Assembly: GCF_021462225.1 (NCBI RefSeq)
Contig: NC_061804.1
Span: 6,184,740 to 6,248,739, forward strand
Origin: Girardinichthys multiradiatus
Lineage: Eukaryota > Chordata > Actinopteri > Cyprinodontiformes > Goodeidae
DNA length: 64,000 nucleotides
Direction: 5' to 3'
In this document: in pieces, positions 40,901 to 46,504 of the stretch
Numbering within the stretch: position 1 is the first letter of the stretch
How the letters are laid out: each line of letters starts with the position of its first letter
Made by a program: the position numbers and the translations under genes
Notes under the pieces: generated by a model
Databases searched by the model: none
The model's input: the letters and a program-made list of their open reading frames with translations, nothing else
Told to the model about the DNA's origin: nothing

Positions 40901-43464
40901 CTCTTAACTATAAGATTTATCAAAAAGAAAAGGTATAAGCCTAGCCTTTAAAGGAGACCTTTGTCACAAACTTAAACTGGGAGCTGGTTTCACAGGAGAG
41001 GAGGCTAAACTAAACTAAACTAAAAGTCATCATGACAGTTTGAGTTATTTAAAAACAACTGTGGTGCAGAAAAATAAAATACTTTAAATACATACTAAAA
41101 TAATCATAATAGATTCAAGCATATGCTGAGTCTAGATTTTAAATATTTCCATATTTATCTAATTTAATACATTTGACATGTTTGAAATTATTCATAGTTA
41201 TATGAAACTAGCTAGATGGTCCTGTAGTTTAGAGGGCAACGTTGAGCTGAAATAGGAAAGCCTGATGTGCATGCCAAATTTTAGCAGTATTCTGGTGTGT
41301 TCATGCCTCAAATAAGGCTATAAATTGCACATATGATTGCTGAGAAATGCTTACACTTCAGTAGACCCTTCATGAGCTTTGATTTTCCATCTTAACCATG
41401 GTTGAATAAAGGGATATGTGAAATGGTCACAAAGCAAAAATGATACCTAAGTAACTAACTTAGCAATAAACTAACTAATTTAGTGAAAATCCAAGAGCTG
41501 TACCACCACTGGGACTCCAATGTGAACCCCAACATGAGCATCAGGGGGGACCAATCATTGCTGGCCATGTTCTTTTTTGAGTCTTTGTTCTTCAATCACA
41601 TTCGTGCATAATAAGGAAGTTATTTCTTTACCTGCTCCAGAAAAATATGTATTGTTGTTTAGAAGAAGTTAGTACATTTCATCCAGTCAGTCACACAGTG
41701 GGAGAAACAGTGATGACATTTCTTTGCAATTATATGATTTTTTGACCTCTCTCCCTCAAGCTGTGGCTCCCATCGGGATCACTGAATCCTGATGGGAAGC
41801 CCCAGAGCTCTCACATGTGAAATGCATTAAAATTAAACTTCAAACCTGCAGCAGGCCAGCCTTTTCTACATTTTTCTGTATTTCTAAAGATAAGAGAGAC
41901 AAGTAAATAAATAGTTTGTGTGATAAAATTGTTCTGTGCAAATCAAATTTAATGTATCTATTTATTTGTCTTTAGATAAGAAATGTGGGAAGCGGGATGT
42001 GTATGGAGATCAAACACTTTGTCTCTGGGAGCCCCATCCGCCTAGAGAGCTGTGTGAAGAGTCGAGGGGAAGTCAGCTGGAGCCACGGACAGGTAGCTGT
42101 GATTTCTTTATGTTCTGACTGGATGTGGGTATTTAATTAACCCAACATTTCTGGACCGGAATGCGTGTAGTTAGTTTTTGAATTCACACTCTAAAAGGCT
42201 TCCGAATGTGATACAGCTGTGTTGAACAGGCACAATTAATTAAACCTTAGTGTTTATGCAGATCCAGAAAATGATCTTTGAAGCCAAGCAGAAAAATGAA
42301 AGTAATGTAACTTACCAGAATGTGCAGTTAGTCTGGCCAACACATTTGGTCTGTTATCCAGGAATATATTTTTTTATTTTGGGGAGAAGACTTTTAGGAA
42401 AAACTCAATACTCCCAATAATTTGATATTTGTAGAACCTCCTTTTGTAGCAATAACACAATATTCTTTTTTCATCCTGGAGGAATTTTTACCCACTTTTG
42501 TTTACAATATTAGTGAACTACATTAAATTTTGCAGATATTTCTTTCTACACAACTCTCTTAAGGTCCCACTGAAGCATTTCAATCAAATCGAGGTCTGGG
42601 TTAGGGTTTAACACACATTAGAGGTACAAATGGGATCACTATGCACCGGCCATTGTTGCACCAACCACAGACCAAAAGCTGCTCATATAGGTTGTCTGTA
42701 AGAAAAAAATAGGAACTTATTCTTTGAACTGCATCTAATGCTGTTGATGTTCATTGCCATTTAAAAGTCTAATAAACATTTAGTTTAAAATCAAATTTTT
42801 TACAATTGTATCCCAGACTCTAGGGACAATTTAGATGTCAATGAGACACATTTTCAACCAGAAAATGCTCAGTGGGTTTAGTGTTAGCTTCAATTTTGTT
42901 TTCTGCAGGTGTTGACGTTTGGTTGGAGGGAAGATATCCGGGTGGGCGAACCCAATCACACGAGGAAGGTCTGCTTCGATGCCGTCTCACACAACAGCCC
43001 CGTTACTTTATACGACTGCCATGGTATGAAGGGGAATCAGCTTTGGCGATACAGAAAGGTACAAAGCCAGATAAATGCTTTGATTTGGCTCTGTATATAC
43101 AACCTAAACTGGATCCAGGTTATGTTTGTGTATATGGGACAGTGCTGTGATGCTAAACGTAACTGCGTTAACATACATTCCTTTGGCTGAGTCTGCACTG
43201 TTTGAAGGTTGAAAACTGATGAATGTAGCTGGGGAGGAAGGAACATGACAAAGAGTAATTAAAGATCTTCTAATAGCATGGCTGTTCTCTGTCCTCCAGG
43301 ATAAAAGTCTGTACCACCCAGTCAGTAACAGCTGCATCGACAGCAGTACCAGCGAGCGTCGAGTCTTCATGAGCACGTGTGACCCCACCTCTCTGAGCCA
43401 GCAGTGGCTATTTGAGCGAACCAACGCCACCGTGCTGGAGCACTTCAACCGCGGCACCGAGTGA
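2478..43464 (+). CDS. galnt10: galnt10, polypeptide GalNAc-transferase 10 (9 exons, 5' part outside window)
   Basis: This is a type II Golgi glycosyltransferase that moves GalNAc from UDP-GalNAc to Ser/Thr of proteins, starting mucin-type O-glycans. The coding join is 2478-2644, 27137-27322, 29925-30108, 32481-32598, 35487-35594, 38239-38460, 41976-42092, 42909-43058, 43300-43464. All introns are GT/AG and the phases match, giving about 471 codons to a TGA. Visible landmarks are FHNEGW and LVDDFSD (nucleotide-sugar half), the metal-binding DSH at 27277-27285, WGGEQYE at 32566-32586, the third metal-ligand His in VGHIYR at 35538-35540, then a ricin-type lectin domain from about 41976 with NQLW and QQW. 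Human GALNT10 is about 603 residues in 12 exons, so these should be exons 4-12, with the anchor and stem upstream. The match to GALNT10 is far closer than to other GALNTs (for example the run AAAWGEIRNVG). Two introns are very long because of transposons. Assignment is by recognition, not a search. Confidence 0.93.
2827..2957 (+). repeat. degenerate fragment of the tRNA-derived SINE
   Basis: Diverged copy of the middle of the SINE that is complete at 6241-6592. The shared blocks are the ccttgcggcataaaggtcct head, the cccacagtccaa block and the ttaattggtctctctaaatt block. Both ends are missing. Confidence 0.7.
3557..3935 (+). repeat. interspersed repeat family A, partial copy
   Basis: Starts with tandem caattcaattcaattc, then ttttatttatatagcgcc, a signature common in teleost repeats. 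The part up to about 3740 is clearly homologous to the start of the longer copy at 39800-41030 (the acattccaa..aatcct, ttttttattcaaat and tttctatctaa blocks). Class unknown. Confidence 0.65.
4572..4654 (+). repeat. (GGAT)n microsatellite
   Basis: About 20 units of GGAT with one variant unit (gaat). Open frames through it (a WMDG or SIHP periodic peptide) are artefacts. The same motif recurs at 10421, 24510 and 25376. Confidence 0.95.
4835..5330 (-). mobile_element. degenerate Tc1-like transposon remnant
   Basis: On the minus strand this is the decayed middle and 3' part of a Tc1-type transposase. Recognisable DNA blocks are the aggccactggagtac region, cccaaagtgtgccaagaaa, caccaccatcagcctga and gccaaattctgaccctat. 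Internal segments are missing, frames are broken throughout, and no terminal repeats are visible. Confidence 0.6.
5335..6231 (+). other. intron without recognisable features
   Basis: AT-rich intron. It holds only a short GTAC-repeat palindromic run at about 5803-5824 (tactgtacagtacagtacag). No exon, RNA or mobile element could be supported. Confidence 0.5.
6241..6592 (+). mobile_element. full-length tRNA-derived SINE with target duplication
   Basis: The element is flanked by a 9-bp direct repeat, tgattcatt, at 6232-6240 and 6593-6601. Its head resembles a tRNA with a pol III A-box-like motif (tggtgcagttgg, 6246-6257) and a perfect B box (ggttcgattcc, 6290-6300). The body carries the blocks ccacagtccaaagacatg, gttaattggtctctctaaat and atagactgctggagata, and ends in a (TGAC)n tail. 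It is an old retrotransposed element, not a tRNA gene. Fragments of the same family occur at 2827, 7063, 46304 and 49411. Confidence 0.88.
7063..7167 (-). repeat. SINE 3'-end fragment, reverse orientation
   Basis: Begins with (GTCA)n tail units, then cattttctactgcgtctt and cagcagtctatgggtggga. It is the reverse complement of the tail of the SINE at 6241-6592, 5'-truncated. Confidence 0.8.
7170..8560 (+). other. intron, no supported gene
   Basis: AT-rich intron. Short open frames on both strands (for example 7484-7827 minus) show no family similarity I recognise. A moderately GC-richer piece at about 7500-7700 may be an old repeat. Confidence 0.4.
8585..8880 (-). repeat. probable very degenerate LINE 3' fragment
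   Basis: Blocks such as accccacgacattcccaggc and gactggtaaatcaagagcc resemble the 3' part of the LINE family seen at 28139, 30680 and 53398, but with many indels. The call rests on a few short matches. Confidence 0.35.
9780..10080. promoter_or_regulatory. candidate conserved non-coding element in intron
   Basis: A 300-base GC-balanced, apparently single-copy stretch in AT-rich intron. It contains several E-box-like cacctg/caggtg motifs (9829-9895) and an AP-1/MARE-like ctgagtcacagcag near 9980. It has no coding signal or repeat similarity. The regulatory role is inference from composition and motif clustering only. Confidence 0.25.
10930..11450 (-). mobile_element. degenerate Tc1-like transposon remnant carrying a hairpin
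   Basis: On the minus strand, decayed Tc1 transposase DNA with the recognisable blocks ttttggcccgctcttcttc, ggtctggactttgactaggc, tttggatcattgtt and agcagccccagacca. It appears to be the same family as the remnant at 50408-50710. An inverted duplication (11052-11171) interrupts it. Confidence 0.65.
11052..11171. repeat. near-perfect long inverted repeat (hairpin)
   Basis: The left arm (11052-11104, 53 bases) and right arm (11121-11171, 51 bases) are reverse complements apart from a 2-base indel. The loop is 16 bases. The right arm is collinear with the surrounding Tc1 remnant, so the left arm looks like an inverted duplicate of it. Transcription through the intron would give a long double-stranded stem. 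Confidence 0.9.
11455..12435 (+). other. intron, no supported gene
   Basis: AT-rich. It contains a short CA-rich tract at about 11732-11770 and a ggtactatataaata block at 11683-11697 that resembles the end of common teleost repeats. Nothing else is supported. Confidence 0.4.
12440..12830. other. unusually open, apparently single-copy intronic block
   Basis: A 128-codon open frame on + (12442-12828) in AT-rich DNA, with balanced composition and no repeat similarity. The translated product resembles no family I know. No splice sites or codon pattern argue for a gene. Conserved non-coding DNA is a better guess than coding, but neither is proven. Confidence 0.25.
13300..13856 (+). mobile_element. 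solo LTR-like element, TSD aatca
   Basis: Starts tgtcatgattt and ends cttgaca, so it has the TG..CA ends and short TGTCA/TGACA inverted termini expected of an LTR. It is flanked by identical 5-bp duplications aatca (13295-13299 and 13857-13861). The body is T- and pyrimidine-rich with no coding capacity. The same family occurs at 24533-25375 and, truncated, at 51295-51847. Confidence 0.75.
14762..15890 (-). mobile_element. inner Tc1/mariner element, one terminal repeat present
   Basis: Begins after TA with caggggttggacaatgaaac, a typical teleost Tc1 terminus, and reads through a near-complete transposase on the minus strand. The opposite terminus is missing: beyond about 15880 the sequence changes to a different repeat with gcgttcacac..gtgtgaa ends. 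The copy is therefore 5'-truncated or recombined. Confidence 0.8.
14814..15845 (-). pseudogene. Tc1 transposase, full length with one in-frame stop
   Basis: The enzyme catalyses cut-and-paste transposition at TA sites. The frame from ATG at 15845 ([20 protein letters not shown]) to the stop at 14814 is 344 codons including the terminator, the normal length for the family. A single TGA at 15249-15251 (codon 199, after WAAIS) replaces what is usually Trp. N-terminal paired-like helix-turn-helix, then the DDE domain: [12 protein letters not shown] and NIIEPLW. I count 36 residues between the second Asp and the Glu, which suggests the DD36E branch rather than DD34E. The upstream 11 codons to 15878 are open but probably not part of the protein. 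Confidence 0.85.
16500..16912. promoter_or_regulatory. candidate non-coding element beside the (GT)n tract
   Basis: A GC-richer, non-repetitive, purine-rich stretch on + (atggcggatatgaagcggg, agacaagcgaagaaggg). Open frames here are short. The role is unknown. It could be conserved regulatory DNA or an old unique insertion. Confidence 0.2.
16913..16965 (+). repeat. (GT)n microsatellite
   Basis: About 25 GT units, uninterrupted apart from the first few bases. Unlike the tracts near 18030, 40200, 40550 and 49820, this one carries no insertion. Confidence 0.95.
17090..17146 (-). mobile_element. isolated Tc1 terminal repeat fragment
   Basis: Ends caggggtgtacttacttttg then tgagatactg before TA, which is the terminus of a known teleost Tc1-type element in reverse orientation. 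No transposase is attached. Confidence 0.6.
17150..18020 (+). other. intron, no supported gene
   Basis: AT-rich intron with only short open frames. There is nothing repetitive until the (GT)n tract at 18021. Confidence 0.45.
18041..18320 (+). mobile_element. GT-tract element, copy 1 (telomere-like repeat family)
   Basis: A 280-base unit bounded by (GT)10 at 18021-18040 and (GT)n at 18324-18343. Subterminal inverted repeats agtgagaaccat (18058-18069) and atggtcctcact (18292-18303) match 11 of 12. An internal perfect 8-bp stem pairs gtgaggac (18112-18119) with gtcctcac (18129-18136). The middle carries several ttaggg/tttagg telomere-like motifs. Homologous over its length to 40236-40532 (reverse) and 49515-49810. 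It lacks a 16-base segment present in the other two. No transposase, so any movement would need help in trans. Confidence 0.7.
18341..20136 (+). mobile_element. long LTR-like element, copy 1
   Basis: Starts tgttgggacc and ends taatcccaac, giving short inverted ends TGTTGG/CCAAC(A). A promoter-like cluster lies near the 5' end: a perfect CRE tgacgtca at 18466-18473 and a TATA-like aaataaaag at about 18480-18488. A poly(A) signal aataaa at 19914-19919 lies near the 3' end. No coding sequence. Flanked on both sides by TG repeats. Homologous reverse copies are at 56096-57984 and 62511-64000. A solo LTR with very short U3 is the simplest reading; a non-autonomous retroelement is possible. Confidence 0.6.
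20700..21560 (-). pseudogene. decayed hAT transposase (ZMYM1-like) fragment
   Basis: Minus-strand translation gives degenerate blocks recognisable from the ZMYM1-like hAT family: a [14 protein letters not shown] piece, then [17 protein letters not shown], then a [16 protein letters not shown] piece, and near 20760 a [10 protein letters not shown]-terminal segment. Frames change several times and the N-terminal half was not found. The 149-codon plus-strand frame at 20940-21389 is a shadow of this relic. Confidence 0.55.
22090..23145 (-). mobile_element. Tc1-like element (DD37E type), 5'-truncated
   Basis: The right-hand terminus lies after an (AT)n run: aagaccaaaggtttggacac, then the typical ttcatgactatgaatattg and gaattaacacatgtggaatt blocks. 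Transposase DNA follows on the minus strand to about 23145, where similarity stops. The other inverted repeat is absent. Confidence 0.75.
22250..22624 (-). pseudogene. Tc1-like transposase, C-terminal part
   Basis: An intact 124-codon C-terminal segment. It has [13 protein letters not shown] (second catalytic Asp) and [11 protein letters not shown] (catalytic Glu), with 37 residues between them, which fits the DD37E branch of Tc1/mariner. Upstream codons continue in other frames to about 23145 (the paired-like DNA-binding part is mostly lost), so this copy cannot make an enzyme. Confidence 0.8.
23150..24505 (+). other. intron, no supported gene
   Basis: AT-rich intron with a short (AGTC)n run at about 23304-23320. 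No exon, RNA or recognisable element. Confidence 0.45.
24533..25375 (+). mobile_element. solo LTR-like element inserted in a (GGAT)n tract
   Basis: Starts tgtcatggtgt and ends acgtgaca, giving TG..CA and TGTCA/TGACA inverted ends. The 5-bp duplication ggatg occurs at 24528-24532 and 25376-25380. The body is T-rich with an aataaatatttg poly(A)-like signal near 25298. Same family as 13300-13856. The open frame at 24984-25223 is hydrophobic noise from T-rich sequence. Confidence 0.75.
25376..25410 (+). repeat. (GGAT)n microsatellite, right part of a split tract
   Basis: GGAT units that continue the tract at 24510-24532. The two halves are separated by the LTR-like insertion. Confidence 0.9.
25860..26340. 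promoter_or_regulatory. candidate conserved non-coding element
   Basis: Complex, non-repetitive sequence in AT-rich intron with homeodomain-type motifs (tgattaatag at 25893, aaccaatcataattaaa near 25958, tgattaattttt near 26041). No coding signal: several short frames on both strands only. Regulatory role is inferred from motif density. Confidence 0.3.
26826..26863. repeat. 38-bp perfect AT-rich palindrome
   Basis: Symmetric about 26844/26845 (core ctatag). Every base of the left arm pairs with the right arm. It is made mostly of TA/TC steps, so it could arise by slippage in a TATC/TA microsatellite. It lies 273 bases before a galnt10 exon. Confidence 0.85.
27137..27322 (+). CDS. galnt10: galnt10 coding exon (probable exon 5), DxH metal site
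   Basis: The acceptor is ctgtgcag and the donor CTGG/gtgatg. The first two bases complete a Glu codon (EHLK) and the last G begins Asp of LLDRIS in the next exon. It encodes [20 protein letters not shown] and [18 protein letters not shown]. The D-S-H triplet at 27277-27285 is the Mn-binding DxH motif of GalNAc-transferases. Confidence 0.95.
28139..28700 (-). mobile_element. LINE 3' end (APE-type non-LTR retrotransposon fragment)
   Basis: Minus-strand frame 28565-28170 encodes the C-terminal tail of a LINE polyprotein after the reverse transcriptase, with [39 protein letters not shown] and [12 protein letters not shown]. It then runs into the short 3' end ttttccgcttatccgg. It is strongly 5'-truncated. 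Same family as 30680-31190 and 53398-55557. Confidence 0.85.
29055..29230 (+). repeat. possible family A repeat fragment
   Basis: ggactttatttaaatagcac followed by a caagacc/acaatcc block resembles the start of repeat family A (3557, 39800) but is diverged. Confidence 0.35.
29925..30108 (+). CDS. galnt10: galnt10 coding exon (probable exon 6)
   Basis: The acceptor is gctttttag and the donor TTCGA/gtgagt. It encodes [20 protein letters not shown] and [20 protein letters not shown], a stretch strongly conserved in GALNT10 proteins. The two final bases (GA) join A of the next exon to make the Glu of PFESPV. Confidence 0.95.
30680..31190 (-). mobile_element. LINE 3' end, internally deleted
   Basis: Same family as 28139-28700. 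The left end has (CATC)n and cttccgcttatccggg. Minus-strand peptides include [24 protein letters not shown] and [21 protein letters not shown] deletion near 31010 removes the segment between these blocks. 5'-truncated. Confidence 0.85.
32090..32335 (-). mobile_element. probable Tc1-like transposon fragment
   Basis: Blocks such as tcactgattcaagttgagactctggctgg, split by a few changes, resemble Tc1 transposase-region DNA in reverse. There are no termini and no frame. Confidence 0.4.
32481..32598 (+). CDS. galnt10: galnt10 coding exon (probable exon 7), WGGEQYE motif
   Basis: The acceptor is tctcttttag and the donor TTCAAG/gtaaga. It encodes [20 protein letters not shown] and the Gal/GalNAc-transferase motif WGGEQYE (32566-32586), ending ISFK in phase 0. 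In-frame sequence just 5' (from 32419) is open but is intron, because only the 32480 acceptor restores PFE-SPV. A Sleeping-Beauty-like transposon end begins 20 bases after the exon. Confidence 0.95.
32618..33400 (-). mobile_element. Sleeping-Beauty-type Tc1 remnant next to a splice donor
   Basis: After a TA (32616-32617) the sequence starts cagttgaaaatagagattta and has a second, inner repeat cagtcagaagtttacataca at about 32785. This is the IR/DR layout of the Tdr1/Sleeping Beauty branch. Minus-strand transposase DNA follows in decayed form (aatggctgg, ttcctcctgacagaactggt, aagctttaacgtcatggc). The right terminus is not evident. The element begins only 20 bases after the galnt10 exon end at 32598. 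Confidence 0.65.
33420..34620 (+). other. intron, no supported gene
   Basis: AT-rich intron with a few short open frames, none resembling a known protein. Confidence 0.4.
34625..34679 (+). repeat. (TTTC)n microsatellite
   Basis: About 13 TTTC units with two interruptions, within a pyrimidine-rich run from about 34500. The Phe/Leu/Ser-rich open frames over it are artefacts. Confidence 0.93.
35487..35594 (+). CDS. galnt10: galnt10 coding exon (probable exon 8), metal-ligand His
   Basis: This is a 36-codon exon with acceptor tttctgtag and donor GCAAAG/gtgaca. It encodes [20 protein letters not shown] then [16 protein letters not shown]. The His at 35538-35540 corresponds to the third metal ligand of the family, and the following segment is the mobile loop over the active site. 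Both borders are phase 0. Confidence 0.95.
36340..36650 (-). mobile_element. degenerate LINE C-terminal fragment of a second family
   Basis: Blocks gcaggaaggatctcctgtag, gaagcctctgactgaag, ccagagtttccccagaaca and gagccagcttgttgcttat resemble the 3' coding region of another teleost LINE in reverse orientation. It is short, frame-broken and without a tail. Confidence 0.5.
36660..38238 (+). other. intron, no supported gene
   Basis: AT-rich intron before the exon at 38239. No element recognised. Confidence 0.45.
38239..38460 (+). CDS. galnt10: galnt10 coding exon (probable exon 9), end of catalytic domain
   Basis: This is a 74-codon exon with acceptor gattacag and donor GGGGAG/gtaaga. It starts [20 protein letters not shown] and ends [12 protein letters not shown], carrying the catalytic domain into the linker before the lectin domain. 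Both borders are phase 0. Confidence 0.95.
38465..39730 (+). other. AT-rich intron with internally repeated blocks
   Basis: Very AT-rich. Similar blocks recur at about 38815-38900, 38930-39000 and 39530-39605 (attacattttcagtcacact, aatcaaagcaccagtg, ggcaaaagtgat), so this may be a diverged local tandem duplication or several copies of one old repeat. Confidence 0.4.
39736..39800 (+). mobile_element. N-terminal scrap of a Tc1 transposase
   Basis: Translation gives [19 protein letters not shown], the typical start of one Tc1 transposase branch, then similarity stops where repeat family A begins. Confidence 0.55.
39800..41030 (+). repeat. interspersed repeat family A, long copy
   Basis: Starts with a degenerate ttcatttctgtttatttata, continues through ttttttattcaaat, actgagcatgcatgtagtga, caggaacaaacctccagcag and ends near aaactgggagctggtttcac. 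Its middle is interrupted by the GT-tract element at 40236-40532. It has no coding capacity and the family class is unknown. Confidence 0.6.
40236..40532 (-). mobile_element. GT-tract element, copy 2 (reverse)
   Basis: Reverse-orientation copy of the 18041 element, flanked by (CA)n on the left (40194-40234) and on the right (40532-40564). It sits inside repeat family A. It retains the telomere-like ccctaaccctgac motifs and the gtgaggat..gtcctcac hairpin with one mismatch. Confidence 0.7.
41035..41970 (+). other. intron, no supported gene
   Basis: AT-rich intron up to the exon at 41976, with no recognised element. Confidence 0.45.
41976..42092 (+). CDS. galnt10: galnt10 coding exon (probable exon 10), start of lectin domain
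   Basis: This is a 39-codon exon with acceptor gtctttag and donor CGGACAG/gtagct. It encodes [20 protein letters not shown] and a following RLESC segment, the alpha repeat of the ricin-type lectin domain with its conserved Cys pair. The AWGE/IRNVG junction matches the known GALNT10 order. Confidence 0.94.
42425..42605 (-). mobile_element. Tc1-like transposon scrap
   Basis: Blocks tagaacctccttttgtagc, caactctcttaaggtcccac and tttcaatcaaatcgaggtct resemble the N-terminal half of a Tc1 transposase gene in reverse. Heavily decayed. Confidence 0.5.
42909..43058 (+). CDS. galnt10: galnt10 coding exon (probable exon 11), lectin beta repeat
   Basis: This is a 50-codon exon with acceptor ttctgcag and donor AGAAAG/gtacaa. 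It encodes [20 protein letters not shown], then [20 protein letters not shown]. It has a QxW-type motif (QLW) and an N-glycosylation sequon (NHT, 42954-42962). Confidence 0.95.
43300..43464 (+). CDS. galnt10: galnt10 terminal coding exon (probable exon 12)
   Basis: The acceptor is gtcctccag and the exon ends in TGA at 43462-43464. It encodes [16 protein letters not shown], then [20 protein letters not shown], closing the lectin gamma repeat with QQW at 43399-43407 and a further sequon (NAT, 43423-43431). Length and ending agree with the end of vertebrate GALNT10. Confidence 0.95.
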   Translation, partial: DKSLYHPVSNSCIDSSTSERRVFMSTCDPTSLSQQWLFERTNATVLEHFNRGTE

Positions 43465-43710
43465 GACCACAGAGAAGCGAGACGAGACATCTTCCAAGGA
43501 AAAGATTATGAAACAGTGATCACCTTTGTTCAAGTGAGTCACATAATACGTTTAAACAAGAAAAGAGATGTATCATGAGGTCATATAATTTGTATGTAAG
43601 ATCATGTATTTATATTTAAATTTTAGTACGCTGAGAGCATGTGAAACAGAAATCAAATTCCTTGCTTGTGTGCACAAACTTGGCCAATAAAAGTAATTCT
43701 GACTTTTAAA
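43465..43710 (+). terminator. galnt10 3' UTR with poly(A) signal
   Basis: After the stop there is a short non-coding stretch with an AATAAA at 43686-43691, about 222 bases downstream. Cleavage would be expected near 43705-43720. A hAT transposon relic starts about 280 bases further on, so a much longer UTR is possible but not visible. Confidence 0.6.
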
Positions 43711-44446
43711 GCATGCATTTGACATTAAGTTCAGTTTTAATACTGGTTTTGTCTTAAACTTGTTTGGGAGAAAAAAGAAACATAATTGATAAGCATTGTC
43801 CGGGCCTTTCAGTTATGTACGTGCACAATGGTCTGAAATAGGAATTTAGAAGTGACAAAATGGACATAACAGAGTGTAACAGTCTCACCACACTGCTCAC
43901 ACAACCAGTTGCAACAAAGGTACAAAAGTGTCATAGTGCAAAACATAAGACAAGGTAATAAATAAATACTGGTAAGCAAAATCCTTTAAATCAGGGGTCT
44001 CAAACTCGCGGCCCACGGGCCAATTGCAGCCCACAAAACAATATTTTGTGGCCCTCTGCACGAAATCAAAGATTGGTGTTAGTGTGGCCTATGTGTTTTT
44101 TGTTTTGTTTTTTTGTTTTTTAAGATTTTTTCAGCTCTAGTGGCCTTTATTTGGCAGTATACAGGCAGGAAAGTAGGTTGCAAGAGACGGGAGAGACATT
44201 CGGCAAAGGTCGGCTGGCTGGGACTCAACCTGCGATGGCCGGTAAATGGATTGTGTGTTCTATCTCTACGCAACAGCAGCAACCCCGCTCGTTTTTGCTG
44301 ACATGCATCTTGGCGTTTATATTTTTTAACACCTGCGGGCTACCGTAGCTTGGGCATGTGATGACAACAACACAAATTAGAAAAGTAACGTGCTTCATGA
44401 TTATCACCGAGTGGAGGGAAAATTTACCCTGTTACCCAGCTCCAGT

Positions 44447-46232
44447 CATGTCATTTTCAAAACTTGCCTCGCAGAGAAAGATTGGCGATGAGCACAGACA
44501 ATTTCACGAGAAGTGGGAGACTGAATATTTTTTTGTTGAGCACAGAGGCATCCCGATGTGTCCAATATGCACGGATAAGGTTGCGGTGCACAAGGAATAT
44601 AACATCAGACGTCATTACTCAACTAAACATGTCGAGGAGCTTACTAAATACATGGTAAATGAGCGACAGGAGAGGGTCGCCAAACTTAAAACAACTCTAC
44701 TGAGGCAACAAGATTTCTTTTAAGAAATATGGGTGTCAAAGCTAGCTACGTGCTGAGTGAGATGATCGCTAAGGCGGGAAAGCCATTTAAAGATGGCGAG
44801 TTCATCAAACAGTGCACGTTACAGTATGGTCTTCCCAGAAAAAAGGGGTCAGTTCGGCAACATCAGCATTTCAGCCAACACAGTGGCAGAGCGCTTTTCA
44901 GGCATGTCACATAATATCTATGATGCGTGAAAAAGCTAAACATTTCCATTCATTCTCAGTCGCTCTTGATGAGAGCACAGAAGTCACTGACACTGCGCAG
45001 CTCGCAATATATGTCCGTGGTGTTGATGACATTGTTGAAGTGCTAGAGGAGTTACTCACAATAATTCCAATGCATTGCCAGACCACCTGTCAGGAGATAT
45101 TCCGCCAGCTGTGTGATGCTATTGCGGATGCCGGCTTCTATGGCAGCCTTTTGCTGGAATAACAACCGACGAAGCACCATCAATGAAGAAAAATGGACTG
45201 GTGGCACTTGTTCAAAGAAAACTGGAAGTGGAAGGTTTGGAAGAAGCCATTGCTCTGCACTGCTTTATCCATCAGCAGGCCCTTTGCAGCAAATGCCTGA
45301 AGTTTGACAATGTGATGTCTGACGTTGTGAAGTTCATCAACCATAGAAGATCCAGGGATTTACAGCACAGGCAGTTCCATGCTTTTTTAGAGGAAATAGA
45401 GTCAACATATGAGGATGTGCCCTACTTCACAGAGGTATGTTGGCTTAGCAGGGGGAATGTCCTGAAGAGATTTTTTTAAGTTAAGGGCAGAAATTAAAGC
45501 TTTCATGGAAAGAGATGGGGTGACTGTTTCTGTACTAAGTGATCTCAAATGGCTAATGGACTGAGCTTTTCTTGTTGACATCACACAGAAGCTAAACATA
45601 CTGAATATGAAGTTACAAGGCCAAGGCCAGCTTGTCAGTGCTGCATATGACAATGTCAGAGCATTCTCCAGAAAACTTGTGTTATGAAAAACCCAGCTTT
45701 CCCAGACAAACCTTTGCAATTTTCCTGCATGCAAGGCACTCATGGATTCTGGCACAAAATTTCATGAATGCCATTGGACAGCTACAGGAATAATTTGATC
45801 ACAGATTTGCAGACTTCAAGACACAGAGTCACTTTTCAAATTTTTTGCTTATCCCTTCTCCTTTGACGTGGAAGATGCCCCCACTGTGCTTCAGAATGAG
45901 CTAATTGATCTGCAGTGCAATTCTGAACTCAAAGCAAAGTTTAGGGAGGTGAATGGAAACCAGACAAGCTTGGACAATTTTTGAAAGCATTGCCCCCCAC
46001 CTTCCTTGAGCTTTCCAGGATGTTCAAGCGGATCATGTCCATTTTTGGCAGCACCTATTTGTCTGAAAAGCTCTTCTCCACAACAAACTTTAACAAGTCA
46101 AAGTTCAGGTCAAAACTTAAAGATGAGCATCTTAAAGCCATACTGAGGGTTTCAGTTGCTTCCTCCCTCAAACCAGATGTGGCTCAGTTGTGTAAGAAGA
46201 ATCGCTGCCAGGTCTCTGGCAGCAAGGACTAG
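44447..46232 (+). pseudogene. hAT transposase (GTF2IRD2-like family), broken
   Basis: The order of blocks follows the family. A BED-type zinc finger comes first (CPICTDKVAVHKEYNIRRHY). Next come YVLSEMIAKAGKPFKDGEF, SVALDESTEVTDTAQLAIYV, LVALVQRKL and LHCFIHQQALCSKCLKFDNV. RSRDLQHRQFHAFLEEIEST and FTEVCWLSRGNVLKRFF follow. The C-terminal dimerisation segment is STYLSEKLFSTTNFNKSKFR. These blocks lie in at least three frames, with stops at about 44721 and several frameshifts, so no full enzyme can be made. Separate open pieces are 44358-44723, 44812-45162, 45183-45479 and 45981-46232. Confidence 0.8.
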
Positions 46233-46303
46233 GAATAAGTAGAAGAAGCCTATATTCTGAAGAACAGTTCATGTTCTAACTTGTTAATAGTTATTTTTTT
46301 CAG

Positions 46304-46403
46304 TCAGTCAGTCATTTTCTACCGCTTATTCCATAGTGGGTCGCGGGGAAGCTGGTGCCTATCTCCAGCAGTCTATGGGCGAGAGGCGGGGTACACCCTG
46401 GAC
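46304..46403 (-). mobile_element. 5'-truncated SINE with target duplication, nested in hAT relic
   Basis: Reverse copy of the tail of the SINE family (tcattttctaccgcttattc, ctccagcagtctatgggcga). It is flanked by a 15-bp duplication with one mismatch: agttatttttttcag (46289-46303) and agttatttatttcag (46404-46418). Confidence 0.8.
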
Positions 46404-46504
46404 AGTTATTTATTTCAGTTTTAGCTTTTTATTATTTGGTATTTCTAGTGCTACTGAGTATCATAAAAAACAACAAAACTAGACCCTAAGATTGGCCACC
46501 CTGC

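Larger units (their letters stand above)
43992..46500 (+). mobile_element. hAT transposon relic, left terminus present
   Basis: The left end caggggtctcaaactcgcgg is a typical hAT terminal repeat. A second old repeat (44110-44250, tcagctctagtggcctttat) lies between terminus and coding part. The transposase relic fills 44447-46232. A SINE has inserted near the 3' end (46304). No matching right terminus could be found, so the right boundary is uncertain. Confidence 0.7.
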
